Positions 25,433 through 33,299 of a stretch of DNA of 64,000 nucleotides are shown here, piece after piece. Under the pieces are notes generated by a model. That model did not search any database, had not been told where the DNA came from, and worked only from the letters and a program-made list of their open reading frames with translations. The stretch's first letter is position 1. Each line of letters begins with the position of its first letter. The stretch covers positions 248,001-312,000 of the forward strand of contig CANLKV010000001.1 in the NCBI GenBank assembly GCA_947491755.1. Direction: 5' to 3'. Source of the stretch: an uncultured Nonlabens sp. (lineage in GTDB: Bacteria > Bacteroidota > Bacteroidia > Flavobacteriales > Flavobacteriaceae). A program made the translations under genes and the position numbers.

Positions 25433-26724
25433 TTGATTTGTTTTATGCGTTTTTTATCCATCGCCTCAACCACAAACGTAAATCCGTGATAGGTTATTTT
25501 ATCCAGCTTGCGAGGGAAATGACCTGTTTGTTCCAGTAGAAATCCAGCAAGTGTTTCTGATTCTCCTTTGGCCATTTCAATACTTGCAATGACCTCCTCA
25601 CTCAAATCTAGAATGCGGTAAAAATCTTTGATAGGAGTCTTCCCTTCAAATATATAATTGCGATCGTCCAGCTTGCTGTATATTAAATTTTCATCATCAA
25701 ACTCGTCACTTATATCTCCTACAATTTCTTCTATTATATCTTCCATTGATATAAGACCACTTGTACCTCCATACTCGTCCACTACAATTGCCAGATGTTT
25801 TTTCTGCTCCTGAAAATCTTGGAGCAAATCGTCCAGTTTTTTATTCTCTGGTACAAAATAAGCATCTCTCAGCAACTTTGTCCACTCAAAATTCTTGCGG
25901 TCTAGATAAGGTAACAAGTCTTTTACATATAAAATTCCTGTAATCTGGTCAATACTTTCTTTATATACGGGAATACGAGAATAACCATTACTGATTACTT
26001 GTGGAATAATTTCTTTAAAATCAAGTGACTCGTCCAGCGCAAAAACGTCTGTTCTATTGCGCATCACGTTTTTTGTATCTGTTAGACCAAAACTGACAAT
26101 CCCTTGAAGCAATTGCTGCTCTTCATGCGTGGTATCATTTTCATCTGTTAATTCAAGAGCCTGTGACAGCTGGGATACAGTAATGTTTGATTTTTTATTC
26201 CCTAAACGATCCTGCATTTGCAGCGTTACATAGCGCATGGGCAAACTCATAAAACTGAATAGCTTATCCAGAACCCGCAATGGTACCGCCATAAAGTTTG
26301 CAAAAACAATGGGATTTCTATTAGCATAGACTTTAGGAAAAATCTCGCCAAACAGTAAAATCAAGAACGTGACAACACCTACCTCTAGTATAAAACGTAC
26401 CCATTCTACATCAAGCGCATTGAACCAGTCTTCCGCTAGGATACTAAATATTAATACCGATGTAATGTTAATTGCATTATTTGCTATAAGAATAGTAGCC
26501 AGTAATTTTTTAGGGCGATCCAGTAACTTGACAACGATATGTTGTCTTGCAAATTGTGGGTGCGGCTCCTCGAGATCTGTATTGCTAAGAGAAAAGAGTG
26601 CTACCTCTGCCCCACTTATCAAGGCGCTTGCAATTAGTAATAAAATAAAAACTGCCAGGTAAATGATTTGTTCTGGCTGCATTGCTAGCATTAATTGCGA
26701 TATGGGCAAGGGGTCTGGGTCCAA
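25417..26724 (-). CDS. gldE: Gliding motility-associated CorC/HlyC-type protein GldE
   Basis: A 435-residue membrane protein with a DUF21/CNNM-type transmembrane domain (about 20-170), two CBS domains (about 205-325) and a C-terminal CorC_HlyC domain. Related CNNM/CorC proteins handle divalent cations; GldE supports gliding together with GldD. The start is a TTG at 26724: the resulting N-terminus DPDPLP resembles GldE proteins I recall, whereas the first ATG (26691) would remove it. It follows ssb by 28 bases. Confidence 0.9.
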   Translation of the reverse strand: MDPDPLPISQLMLAMQPEQIIYLAVFILLLIASALISGAEVALFSLSNTDLEEPHPQFARQHIVVKLLDRPKKLLATILIANNAINITSVLIFSILAEDWFNALDVEWVRFILEVGVVTFLILLFGEIFPKVYANRNPIVFANFMAVPLRVLDKLFSFMSLPMRYVTLQMQDRLGNKKSNITVSQLSQALELTDENDTTHEEQQLLQGIVSFGLTDTKNVMRNRTDVFALDESLDFKEIIPQVISNGYSRIPVYKESIDQITGILYVKDLLPYLDRKNFEWTKLLRDAYFVPENKKLDDLLQDFQEQKKHLAIVVDEYGGTSGLISMEDIIEEIVGDISDEFDDENLIYSKLDDRNYIFEGKTPIKDFYRILDLSEEVIASIEMAKGESETLAGFLLEQTGHFPRKLDKITYHGFTFVVEAMDKKRIKQIKCTIP

Positions 26725-26752
26725 TGAATGTAGGAATTATAAAAATGTCCGA

Positions 26753-27211
26753 TTAAAATGGCAAGTCATCATCATCGTCGTCTGCAGCAGTAGTAGCCGG
26801 CGCTGGTGCCGCTGGTCGTACTGCAGTAGGCTGTGCTTGATTTTGCTGCGGTGCGGCCGTGGTATTGTTGTCACCCTTAGGCGTGAGGAAGGTAAATTCT
26901 TGCACTTGGATCTCTGTGGTATAACGTGGCTGACCGTCCTCTCCCGTCCACTGGCGGGATTTAATGCGCCCTTCTATATAAACTTTATCGCCCTTGTGCA
27001 GGTATTTCTCACACACCTCGGCAGCCTTATTGCGTACTACACAATTGTGCCACTCTGTATTACTTACTCGTTCACCGGTGTTGCGGTTGACATACTCCTC
27101 ATTAGTGGCAAGAGGAAAACGGCCTATACAATTACCGCCTTCAAAATACTTCATTTTCACCTCGTCTCCCGTGTGTCCTATTAACATCACTTTATTTAAT
27201 GTTCCTGCCAT
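26753..27211 (-). CDS. ssb: Single-stranded DNA-binding protein
   Basis: A 152-residue SSB: an N-terminal OB fold (about 1-110) with GTLNKVMLIGHTGDEVKMKY, WHNCVVRNKAAEVCEKYLHKG, followed by a Gln/Ala/Pro/Thr-rich flexible linker and the acidic tip DDDDDDLPF that recruits repair and replication partners. It sits between mutY and gldE, an arrangement seen in other Flavobacteria. A TATATTTG minus-7 element (27250-27243) lies about 30 bases upstream. Confidence 0.97.
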   Translation of the reverse strand: MAGTLNKVMLIGHTGDEVKMKYFEGGNCIGRFPLATNEEYVNRNTGERVSNTEWHNCVVRNKAAEVCEKYLHKGDKVYIEGRIKSRQWTGEDGQPRYTTEIQVQEFTFLTPKGDNNTTAAPQQNQAQPTAVRPAAPAPATTAADDDDDDLPF

Positions 27212-27311
27212 AATTAGTCTGTATTGAATTTAAAAAAGTCTACAAATATAGAAAAAGCGCAAAGCATTTTATCTTAAAAAGCCATCATTAACCACATTGA
27301 GCAAGACACAT

Positions 27312-28349
27312 TTACTTCCAATAATTTGTCATAAAACGCTCCATAAGAACATGTAAGGGTTTTGATCGTGCCTGATCGATGGTTAAAGAGCCAGGCATCT
27401 CTTGATCTGTCTCTATAATCCAGAAATATGCATGAATCTTACGATGACTCAGATTATGTATAATGGGCTCCTGGTTGTATACGCTTTCGCGGAAGCGGAC
27501 TCCATCATAAACTTCTTGCACCATAGGATCCTGCGTTAACTCATGGGGCAGTAAAGCACCTGCGGACTCAATAAATGGAAATTCATACAATCCAGCCCAA
27601 ATACCAGTGGCATCACGTTGCTGTAAAAAAGTATGACCTGCAGGGGTCACGGTAACCAGGTAATGATGATGTAAATTGAGCACCTTAGTTTTTTTAAGCT
27701 TGACCGGAAGCTCTTCTACCCGTTGTTGTTGTAGGGCTATACATTCCTTATTAAAAGGACACCTGTGGCAATCAGGATTTTTAGGAACGCACTGCAGCGC
27801 ACCAAACTCCATGATTGCCTGATTGTAGGTCGCAGGGTCTTGCTTATCGATAAGCTGCTGTGCCAGTTTCTGAAATTCTTTCACGCCCTGGGTGCTGTTT
27901 ATGGGCAGTGCAATACCATAAATGCGAGCCAAAACGCGGTACACATTACCATCGATGACGGCAACCGGTTCATTATAAGAAAAACTAGCAATTGCCGCAG
28001 CCGTATAGCTGCCTACTCCCTTAAGTTTGATTAAATCCTTATAATTTGAGGGGAATATTCCACCTTGATCGACCACTTGCACAGCAGCGGCGTGTAAGTT
28101 TCTGGCTCTAGAATAATAACCTAACCCCTGCCATAATTTGAGAACATCCTCGAGTGGTGCAGCAGCTAGAGTGTCTACTGTGGGATAGCTTTCTACAAAG
28201 CGCTCATAGTATGGAAGCCCTTGACTTACACGGGTTTGCTGTAAGATAACCTCGCTCAACCAGATGTAATATGGGTTTGTTGTGTTGCGCCATGGGAGCG
28301 CCCTTTTGTGCTCATGATACCAATGGATAAGTTGCTTTGAAAAATTCAT
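27312..28349 (-). CDS. mutY: A/G-specific adenine glycosylase MutY
   Basis: Removes adenine mispaired with 8-oxoguanine. The 345-residue enzyme has the helix-hairpin-helix LKGVGSYTAAAIASF and the catalytic Asp in VAVIDGNVYRV (about residue 135), the [4Fe-4S] cluster cysteines in CVPKNPDCHRCPFNKEC (about 190-206), and a C-terminal NUDIX-like domain (about 225-345). Palindrome copy 7 lies in this C-terminal domain and is read as RFRES (about 285-289). It heads the mutY-ssb-gldE-gldD run and is divergent from the HU gene. Confidence 0.96.
   Translation of the reverse strand: MNFSKQLIHWYHEHKRALPWRNTTNPYYIWLSEVILQQTRVSQGLPYYERFVESYPTVDTLAAAPLEDVLKLWQGLGYYSRARNLHAAAVQVVDQGGIFPSNYKDLIKLKGVGSYTAAAIASFSYNEPVAVIDGNVYRVLARIYGIALPINSTQGVKEFQKLAQQLIDKQDPATYNQAIMEFGALQCVPKNPDCHRCPFNKECIALQQQRVEELPVKLKKTKVLNLHHHYLVTVTPAGHTFLQQRDATGIWAGLYEFPFIESAGALLPHELTQDPMVQEVYDGVRFRESVYNQEPIIHNLSHRKIHAYFWIIETDQEMPGSLTIDQARSKPLHVLMERFMTNYWK
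27482..27497. repeat. 16-base palindrome variant, copy 7 (in mutY)
   Basis: CGCTTTCGCGGAAGCG variant; read on the minus strand as RFRES. The variant base is synonymous in this frame (TTT/TTC). Right flank GACTCC. Confidence 0.92.
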
Positions 28350-28429
28350 TTTGTAAGAATACGGCGTACAGATTGATATATCTTATTAAATTTTAATCAA
28401 TTAGAGATTTTTAATTTAGAGTAAAGCAG

Positions 28430-28437
28430 TATATTTG
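28430..28437 (+). promoter_or_regulatory. Probable minus-7 element of the HU gene
   Basis: TATATTTG at 28430-28437 matches the Bacteroidetes minus-7 consensus; a T-rich stretch ending at about 28411 is at the right distance for the minus-33 element, which is not a perfect match. Leader about 40 bases. Confidence 0.55.
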
Positions 28438-28484
28438 CGCCCTGTTTCATAAACCCCTAATAATAAAAAATTTAAACAGAAAAC

Positions 28485-28775
28485 ATGACGAAAGCAGATA
28501 TCGTATCAAAGATTTCAGATAAACTGGGAATGGAGAAGACTGAAGTTCAAGCAGCGGTAGAGTCCTTTATGGATGAAGTAAAGGGATCTCTAGAGACTGG
28601 TGAGAATGTATACCTACGCGGTTTTGGAAGTTTTATCGTTAAGACGAGAGCAGAAAAAACAGGACGTAATATTTCCAAGAACACTACTATTAAAATTCCT
28701 GCACACAATATACCAGCATTTAAACCTGCTAAAGTGTTTGTAGAAGGAGTTAAATCAAACGTAAAAGTAAAGTAA
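28485..28775 (+). CDS. hup: HU-family DNA-binding protein
   Basis: A 96-residue nucleoid-associated protein. It begins MTKADIVSKISDKLGMEKTE and carries the DNA-contacting arm GFGSFIVKTRAEKTGRNISKN and the IPAHNIPAFKPAK proline region typical of HU. It binds and bends DNA as a dimer. It is followed 13 bases later by a tiny basic-protein gene and then by RNase G. Confidence 0.96.
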   Translation: MTKADIVSKISDKLGMEKTEVQAAVESFMDEVKGSLETGENVYLRGFGSFIVKTRAEKTGRNISKNTTIKIPAHNIPAFKPAKVFVEGVKSNVKVK

Positions 28776-28787
28776 AATATAAGAGAT

Positions 28788-28880
28788 ATGCCCAGCGGTA
28801 AAAAAAGAAAAAGACATAAGGTAGCGACCCACAAACGTAAAAAGCGTCGTCGCGCTAATCGTCACAAGAAGAAAAAGTAG
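28788..28880 (+). CDS. 30-residue basic protein, probable small ribosomal protein (COX24/mS38-like)
   Basis: A very short open frame (30 residues) of extreme basicity: MPSGKKRKRHKVATHKRKKR followed by RRANRHKKKK. The KRKRH...THKRKKR pattern resembles the AURKAIP1/COX24 domain of mitochondrial mS38 and bacterial bS22-type proteins, small polypeptides that bind the small ribosomal subunit; I recall such proteins being annotated in Bacteroidetes. It lies between HU and RNase G and its stop codon is inside the stem of a strong terminator, so it is almost certainly a real expressed gene. Function is inferred. Confidence 0.75.
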   Translation: MPSGKKRKRHKVATHKRKKRRRANRHKKKK

Positions 28881-28904
28881 TCTAGCACTACTTTTTCTTT
28901 TTTT
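28869..28904 (+). terminator. Terminator overlapping the end of the 30-residue gene
   Basis: A 13-base-pair perfect stem (28869-28881 with 28887-28899), 5-base loop and downstream T run. The left arm contains the last codons and the stop of the 30-residue gene. Confidence 0.88.
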
Positions 28905-29032
28905 CGTTCATTGACATAGGATTGCAAAGTACAATCCGTTTGAGTGACCTGCTGTAAGTAGAAAAGCAGGCACAACACTATGTATAATTTATCATACCAG
29001 ATTTCCATAGGTATGATTTAACAATTGGAATT

Positions 29033-30577
29033 ATGGATAAAGAAATTATTATCCGTTCCGGTGCTACAAAAATTGATTACGCCCTGACTAAACAAGGCAG
29101 GCTAATCGAACTTCATGCAGATGAAGATGAAAATAAGTTTGCAGTAAGTGATATTTTTATTGCTAAAACACGCAAAGTCCTTTCTGGCCTCAACGCATCC
29201 TTTGTAGATGTAGGTTATGAAAAAGATGGTTTTTTACACTACCACGATCTAGGACCACAATACCTTACTCAACTTAAATTCACAAAACAAGTTATAAGCG
29301 GTAGACGTAAGAACTACGCTCTTAAAGACATAAAAGTCGAGAAAGAACTTGAAAAAAGCGGCTCTATATCAGACGTCGTATCGCCTAACCAGCCTGTGCT
29401 GGTGCAGGTAGTTAAAGAACCCATATCCACAAAAGGACCTCGCCTAAGTGCAGAGCTGTCCATCCCTGGACGTTATGTGGTTCTTGTACCTTTCTCAGAC
29501 AGAATCTCTATATCTCAAAAAATAGAAGATAGAGAAGAAAAGAGTAGACTTAAAAGACTTGTAAAAAGTATTAAACCAGAAGGTTTCGGTGTCATTGTGC
29601 GCACCGTGGCCAAAGGTAAACTCGTAGCAGAACTGGACCAGGATCTTACTAATCTTATGACACGATGGGAAAATATGTGTAGTAAACTGCACAAATCTAG
29701 TTATCCCACAAAGGTCATGTCAGAGGTTAGTCGTACTAATTCCCTCATGCGCGATGTCTTTAATGACTCGTATACATCTATTGTTGTAGATGATGAGGAA
29801 GTTTATAATGAAATAAAAGATTACTTAAAAACCATCGCACCACACAAAGAGAATATCGTAAAGTATCACAACCCCAAAGTGCCGATTTTTGAAAAATATG
29901 GCATTGAAAGGCAAATAAAAACCTCTTTTGGCCGCACGGTTTCCATGAGTAAAGGAGCTTATCTAGTGATCGAGCATACAGAAGCCATGCATGTAATAGA
30001 TGTAAATTCTGGAAATCGTTCTAATAAAGCAGATAGCCAGGAAGACACCGCTCTAGAAACAAACATGATTGCTGCTACAGAGATTGCTAGGCAATTAAGG
30101 TTGCGTGATATGGGTGGCATCATTGTGGTGGACTTTATAGATATGCGTCAAGCCAGCAATCGCAAAAAACTCTATGAGCATATGCGAGATGAAATGGCAG
30201 ATGAACGTGCCAAACACAAAATTCTTCCCGTATCAAAGTTTGGCTTGATCCAGATAACGCGCCAGCGCGTACGTCAGGAGGTGAACATCAAGACTCGTGA
30301 AGAAAATCCAGACAGTAATGGAGATGGAGAGATTCAAGCCCCAATACTTGTTATACAAAAAATTACAGAAGACTTAGAAAAGCACCTCAAGGCAGGACAT
30401 AAAAAGGTAACGCTACACGCGCATCCATTTGTCGCAGCCTTTATTACTAAGGGGTACCCATCAGTCAGATCTAAATGGTTTGTAAAACATAAAAAATGGA
30501 TTAAAGTAATGCCTAGAGACGCTTATACTTACCTAGAATATCATTTTACAGATAAAGACGGTAAAGAGTTGTCCTAA
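29033..30577 (+). CDS. rng: Ribonuclease E/G family endoribonuclease
   Basis: Single-strand-specific endoribonuclease for rRNA processing and mRNA decay. The 514-residue protein has an embedded S1 domain (about 35-125), the 5'-sensor/RNase-H-like region and the catalytic aspartates in HVIDVNSGN (about 325) and GGIIVVDFIDM (about 365). It lacks the CPxCxG zinc-link cysteines after the conserved ITRQRVRQ that join dimers in E. coli RNase E; the stretch reads EVNIKTREENPDSNGDGE instead. I believe this is normal in Flavobacteria. It is separated from the HU unit by a terminator. Confidence 0.94.
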   Translation: MDKEIIIRSGATKIDYALTKQGRLIELHADEDENKFAVSDIFIAKTRKVLSGLNASFVDVGYEKDGFLHYHDLGPQYLTQLKFTKQVISGRRKNYALKDIKVEKELEKSGSISDVVSPNQPVLVQVVKEPISTKGPRLSAELSIPGRYVVLVPFSDRISISQKIEDREEKSRLKRLVKSIKPEGFGVIVRTVAKGKLVAELDQDLTNLMTRWENMCSKLHKSSYPTKVMSEVSRTNSLMRDVFNDSYTSIVVDDEEVYNEIKDYLKTIAPHKENIVKYHNPKVPIFEKYGIERQIKTSFGRTVSMSKGAYLVIEHTEAMHVIDVNSGNRSNKADSQEDTALETNMIAATEIARQLRLRDMGGIIVVDFIDMRQASNRKKLYEHMRDEMADERAKHKILPVSKFGLIQITRQRVRQEVNIKTREENPDSNGDGEIQAPILVIQKITEDLEKHLKAGHKKVTLHAHPFVAAFITKGYPSVRSKWFVKHKKWIKVMPRDAYTYLEYHFTDKDGKELS

Positions 30578-30583
30578 ACCTAT

Positions 30584-30620
30584 AAAACGCCTACAGGCTT
30601 TGATCTGTAGGCGTTTTTTT
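30584..30620 (+). terminator. Terminator of rng
   Basis: A 13-base-pair stem (30584-30596 with 30605-30617, core ACGCCTACAG), 8-base loop and a run of seven T bases. Confidence 0.92.
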
Positions 30621-30654
30621 ATGGCAAATATTTATCGGGAACAATTAAGCCCAC

Positions 30655-30685
30655 AAAAAAAGCATCCCGATTAAAGGATGCTTTC
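30655..30685 (-). terminator. Terminator of the bacilliredoxin gene
   Basis: A 9-base-pair stem (30658-30666 with 30676-30684); on the minus strand it is followed by a T run (complement of the A run at 30655-30660). Confidence 0.8.
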
Positions 30686-30709
30686 TTATGATTCTACGTT
30701 TATTAAAAC

Positions 30710-31120
30710 CTAGCAGTTCTCGTTGTAGGCTTCTTTCAGGTTTTCTGCGATCATCTCTGCAGGGCGGCCTTCTATATGGTGACGCTCTAGCATGTGCACG
30801 AGCTCTCCATTTTTAAATAGCGCCATACTAGGCGAGCTAGGTGGAAAAGGAACCATTGCACTTCTTGCGGCATCAACTGCCTCGCGATCTACTCCTGCAA
30901 AAACCGTCACAATATGATCTGGCTTTTTATCATTCTCTAGAGACATCTTTGCTCCGGGACGTGCATTTGCTGCAGCACAACCACAAACCGAGTTGACCAC
31001 TACTAGTGTTGTTCCTTCTTTTTCTATCGCCGCTTTGACGGCATCTGCTGTATATAGGTGCTCAAATCCTGCGTTTCCTAAATCGTCACGCATCGGTTGA
31101 ACTAATTCTGCTGGGTACAT
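30710..31120 (-). CDS. BrxA/BrxB-family bacilliredoxin
   Basis: A thioredoxin-like protein of about 136 residues, related to YphP/YqiW of Bacillus, which remove bacillithiol (or similar thiols) from proteins. The redox motif is CGC in NSVCGCAAANARPG, the family signature. I start at ATG 31120 (MYPAELVQPMRDD), where the family begins; an in-frame start 15 codons upstream is unlikely. It ends with ENC, a C-terminal cysteine that may take part in the redox cycle. Confidence 0.92.
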   Translation of the reverse strand: MYPAELVQPMRDDLGNAGFEHLYTADAVKAAIEKEGTTLVVVNSVCGCAAANARPGAKMSLENDKKPDHIVTVFAGVDREAVDAARSAMVPFPPSSPSMALFKNGELVHMLERHHIEGRPAEMIAENLKEAYNENC

Positions 31121-31217
31121 AATTTTATTTTTTATAAAGGTAATTTGTTCATACAAGCTAGGCATTTGCTAGCGATCATTAATATTTATCGTTGCCTTTA
31201 CAGCATTGATTTACTGG

Positions 31218-31724
31218 CTACTCTTCTTCTAGCAGCTCGTCTAGTTCTTTCTTATACAAAGTCTCTGCCAGGTCTTCTGGCGTGCGCTCGTACAGATTTT
31301 CTATCTCTGGATCTGCTCCATGCTCGATCAGCAGGCGTACCATTTTAAAATCTCCCTTAGAGTTCATCAATGCCACCCATAAAGGGCCGTTCTCATGCTC
31401 ATCTAGTAAGTTAGGGTCTGCATGATTGTTCAATAACAATAAGGCGGTACCTGTTTGTTTTTCTAGACTGCAGTGGTGCAAGGCGCTATACCCTATTTTA
31501 TCTTGATGGTTAACATCGGCACCGCGTTTAATCAGCTCGGCCAGTAACTCTTCTTTACCAAAAAACGATGCATGCATCAATGCCGTGCGTCCATCTGCAT
31601 CTTTTGCATCAACGCCATGATCATCTAGTAAAGTCATTAATTCTTCTGTCGCATCGCGGTCTACTAGACTGCGCATACGTCTCAACGCATCGTAAGGAAC
31701 CAATGGTTGTTTATCTTTTGCCAT
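31218..31724 (-). CDS. Ankyrin-repeat protein
   Basis: A 168-residue protein with no signal peptide, made of about four ankyrin repeats: DGRTALMHASFFGKEELLAEL, IGYSALHHCSLEKQTG, ENGPLWVALMNSKGDFKMV and YERTPEDLAE. Such repeats mediate protein binding; no partner is evident. It lies two bases after the HIT gene on the same strand, so the two, with greA, are likely cotranscribed. Confidence 0.85.
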   Translation of the reverse strand: MAKDKQPLVPYDALRRMRSLVDRDATEELMTLLDDHGVDAKDADGRTALMHASFFGKEELLAELIKRGADVNHQDKIGYSALHHCSLEKQTGTALLLLNNHADPNLLDEHENGPLWVALMNSKGDFKMVRLLIEHGADPEIENLYERTPEDLAETLYKKELDELLEEE

Positions 31725-31726
31725 TT

Positions 31727-32128
31727 TTATTTGTAACTATTATTAAATCGTTTGTGTACACGAGTGGCGATATCCCTCATCTGGTCATCACTCATGGATT
31801 CTTTATTGATAAATCGCGCATCCTCCATATCTCTTAACGGAATCAAGTGCACATGCACATGAGGTACCTCCAGCCCTATCACGGTCATGCCTATACGCTT
31901 ACATTCCACTTCCTCGCGCAAACATAATGCCACCTGACGCGAGAAAGCCATTAAATTTGCATAGTCCTCTTGATCCAGGTCAAACAACTTATTGACCTCC
32001 TTTTTTGGCACACAAAGGGTGTGTCCTGGCGCATTAGGATTGATATCCAGAAAAGCAAAAAAATCATCTGTTTCTGCTACTTTGTACGACGGGATCTCTC
32101 CAGCTATAATTTTTGTAAACACGCTCAT
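31727..32128 (-). CDS. HIT-family nucleotide hydrolase
   Basis: A 133-residue HINT-like protein with the histidine triad HVHVHLIP near residues 99-106 and the N-terminal signature FTKIIAGEIPSYKV. Family members hydrolyse nucleoside phosphoramidates or related compounds. It follows greA with a one-base gap, giving a greA-HIT-ankyrin operon, the first pair being conserved in Flavobacteria. Confidence 0.93.
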   Translation of the reverse strand: MSVFTKIIAGEIPSYKVAETDDFFAFLDINPNAPGHTLCVPKKEVNKLFDLDQEDYANLMAFSRQVALCLREEVECKRIGMTVIGLEVPHVHVHLIPLRDMEDARFINKESMSDDQMRDIATRVHKRFNNSYK

Positions 32129-32129
32129 A

Positions 32130-32606
32130 TCAATCCCTACTTATCTCTAGTATTTCTAGCTTTATAGTTCCTACAGGTACTTGTACCTCTGCCATATCCC
32201 CTACCTCTTTGCCTAAAAGACCTTTACCTATAGGAGAGTCTACACTTATATAGCCTTTTGACAGGTCTGCCTCGCTTTGCGCCACTAGCTTATAATCCAT
32301 CACCATATTGTTGTTGTGATTCTTTATCTTAACGGTGCTATGGATTAATGCTTTGGATAAGTCCAGCGCATTTTCATCTATAATGCGGGCGTTAGACACT
32401 ACCGCTTCTAGTTTTGCAATGCGCATTTCTAGCATGCCTTGAGCTTCTTTGGCTGCGTCATATTCTGCATTTTCACTCAAGTCACCTTTATCTCGCGCCT
32501 CAGCAATAGCCTGCGATGCCGCTGGTCGTTCTACATCTTTCAACTGCTGCAGCTCGTCTTTTAGTTTTTTTAATCCTTCTTCGGTATAGTATGAAACGTT
32601 ACTCAT
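32130..32606 (-). CDS. greA: Transcription elongation factor GreA
   Basis: Rescues backtracked RNA polymerase by stimulating transcript cleavage. The 158-residue protein has the N-terminal coiled coil (about 8-75) with the conserved EARDKGDLSENAEYDAAKE, whose acidic tip enters the polymerase secondary channel, and the C-terminal FKBP-like domain with SVDSPIGKGLLGKEVGD. It is the first gene of the minus-strand greA-HIT-ankyrin group. Palindrome copy 8 lies 35 bases upstream and a TATATTTG element at 32745-32738. Confidence 0.97.
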   Translation of the reverse strand: MSNVSYYTEEGLKKLKDELQQLKDVERPAASQAIAEARDKGDLSENAEYDAAKEAQGMLEMRIAKLEAVVSNARIIDENALDLSKALIHSTVKIKNHNNNMVMDYKLVAQSEADLSKGYISVDSPIGKGLLGKEVGDMAEVQVPVGTIKLEILEISRD

Positions 32607-32640
32607 GATGGTTTTAAATTAATGGTTTCAGGGGGATTAT

Positions 32641-32656
32641 CGCTTTCGCGAAAGCG
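32641..32656. repeat. 16-base palindrome, copy 8 (intergenic)
   Basis: Perfect copy between divergent greA and the lipoprotein gene at 32793; it would lie in the greA leader if the promoter at 32738-32745 is used. Confidence 0.95.
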
Positions 32657-32792
32657 AAACAACCCACAGCCTTATTGTTAAAAAAACAACAGTCTTTACA
32701 AATAAGAAAATCCCACGGTGGGGGCGGGATTTCTTTGCAAATATACGAAAACTGAAAACCTTCGTTATACTTTTAGCATCTTTGAAACTCTT

Positions 32793-33221
32793 ATGAAATA
32801 TACAAGCGTCCTACTGTTTTTATTAATTGCATTATCCTGTACTAGTGATGATGACATACGTCGCAATCCTTTTTTAATAGATATTGCTTTCCAGCGATCT
32901 CTTAATGTGGACTTACCACAGTTTTCACCCCTAGATTTTCCTAACAATAGTGTTATCATTCCTGGTGAGGGCATACGTGGCGTGGTTATATATCATGCTG
33001 GGAACAACCAGTATTTTGCTTATGAATTGAGCGATCCTAATCATGCGCCTAACAGCTGTAGCGGGATGCAAGTAAATGCTATTACCGCGACCTGTCCTTG
33101 TCCAGACGACACGAATAGTTATAATATAGTTACCGGCCAGCATTCAACAAACCCAGAGCTTTTCCCAATGAAAGCCTATCGCGTGCAGCGTGAAGGCAAT
33201 ATTGTTAGGGTTTTCAATTAA
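32793..33221 (+). CDS. Lipoprotein, Rieske-like fold without cluster ligands
   Basis: A 142-residue lipoprotein (lipobox ALSC at about residues 14-17, then an acidic SDDD). The mature part, with IPGEGIRGVVIYH, YFAYELSDPNHAPNSCSGM, TATCPCPDDTNSYNIVTGQ and a final YRVQREGNIVRVFN, resembles Bacteroidetes proteins with a Rieske ferredoxin-like fold. The CxH...CxxH pattern that would hold a [2Fe-2S] cluster is not present, so any binding role must differ. ATG 32793 is chosen over an in-frame start 25 codons upstream because it begins the signal peptide. Confidence 0.65.
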   Translation: MKYTSVLLFLLIALSCTSDDDIRRNPFLIDIAFQRSLNVDLPQFSPLDFPNNSVIIPGEGIRGVVIYHAGNNQYFAYELSDPNHAPNSCSGMQVNAITATCPCPDDTNSYNIVTGQHSTNPELFPMKAYRVQREGNIVRVFN

Positions 33222-33270
33222 GGTTGTATCAACAAAAACTTTTAAGGATGCTGCCGCTGTTTGATAAAAG

Positions 33271-33292
33271 TAAGGGCGGCATGCCGCCCTTA
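33271..33292. terminator. Perfect 22-base palindrome between converging genes, probable bidirectional terminator
   Basis: TAAGGGCGGC and its exact complement meet at ATGCCGCCCTTA, followed on the right by CCCCTTTTT. It lies between the ends of the lipoprotein gene and the thiamine receptor gene. Confidence 0.6.
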
Positions 33293-33299
33293 CCCCTTT

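Noticed and set aside
26663..27184. 173-codon plus-strand open frame opposite ssb
   Set aside because: Complement of the conserved OB fold and repetitive linker of ssb; no plausible product.
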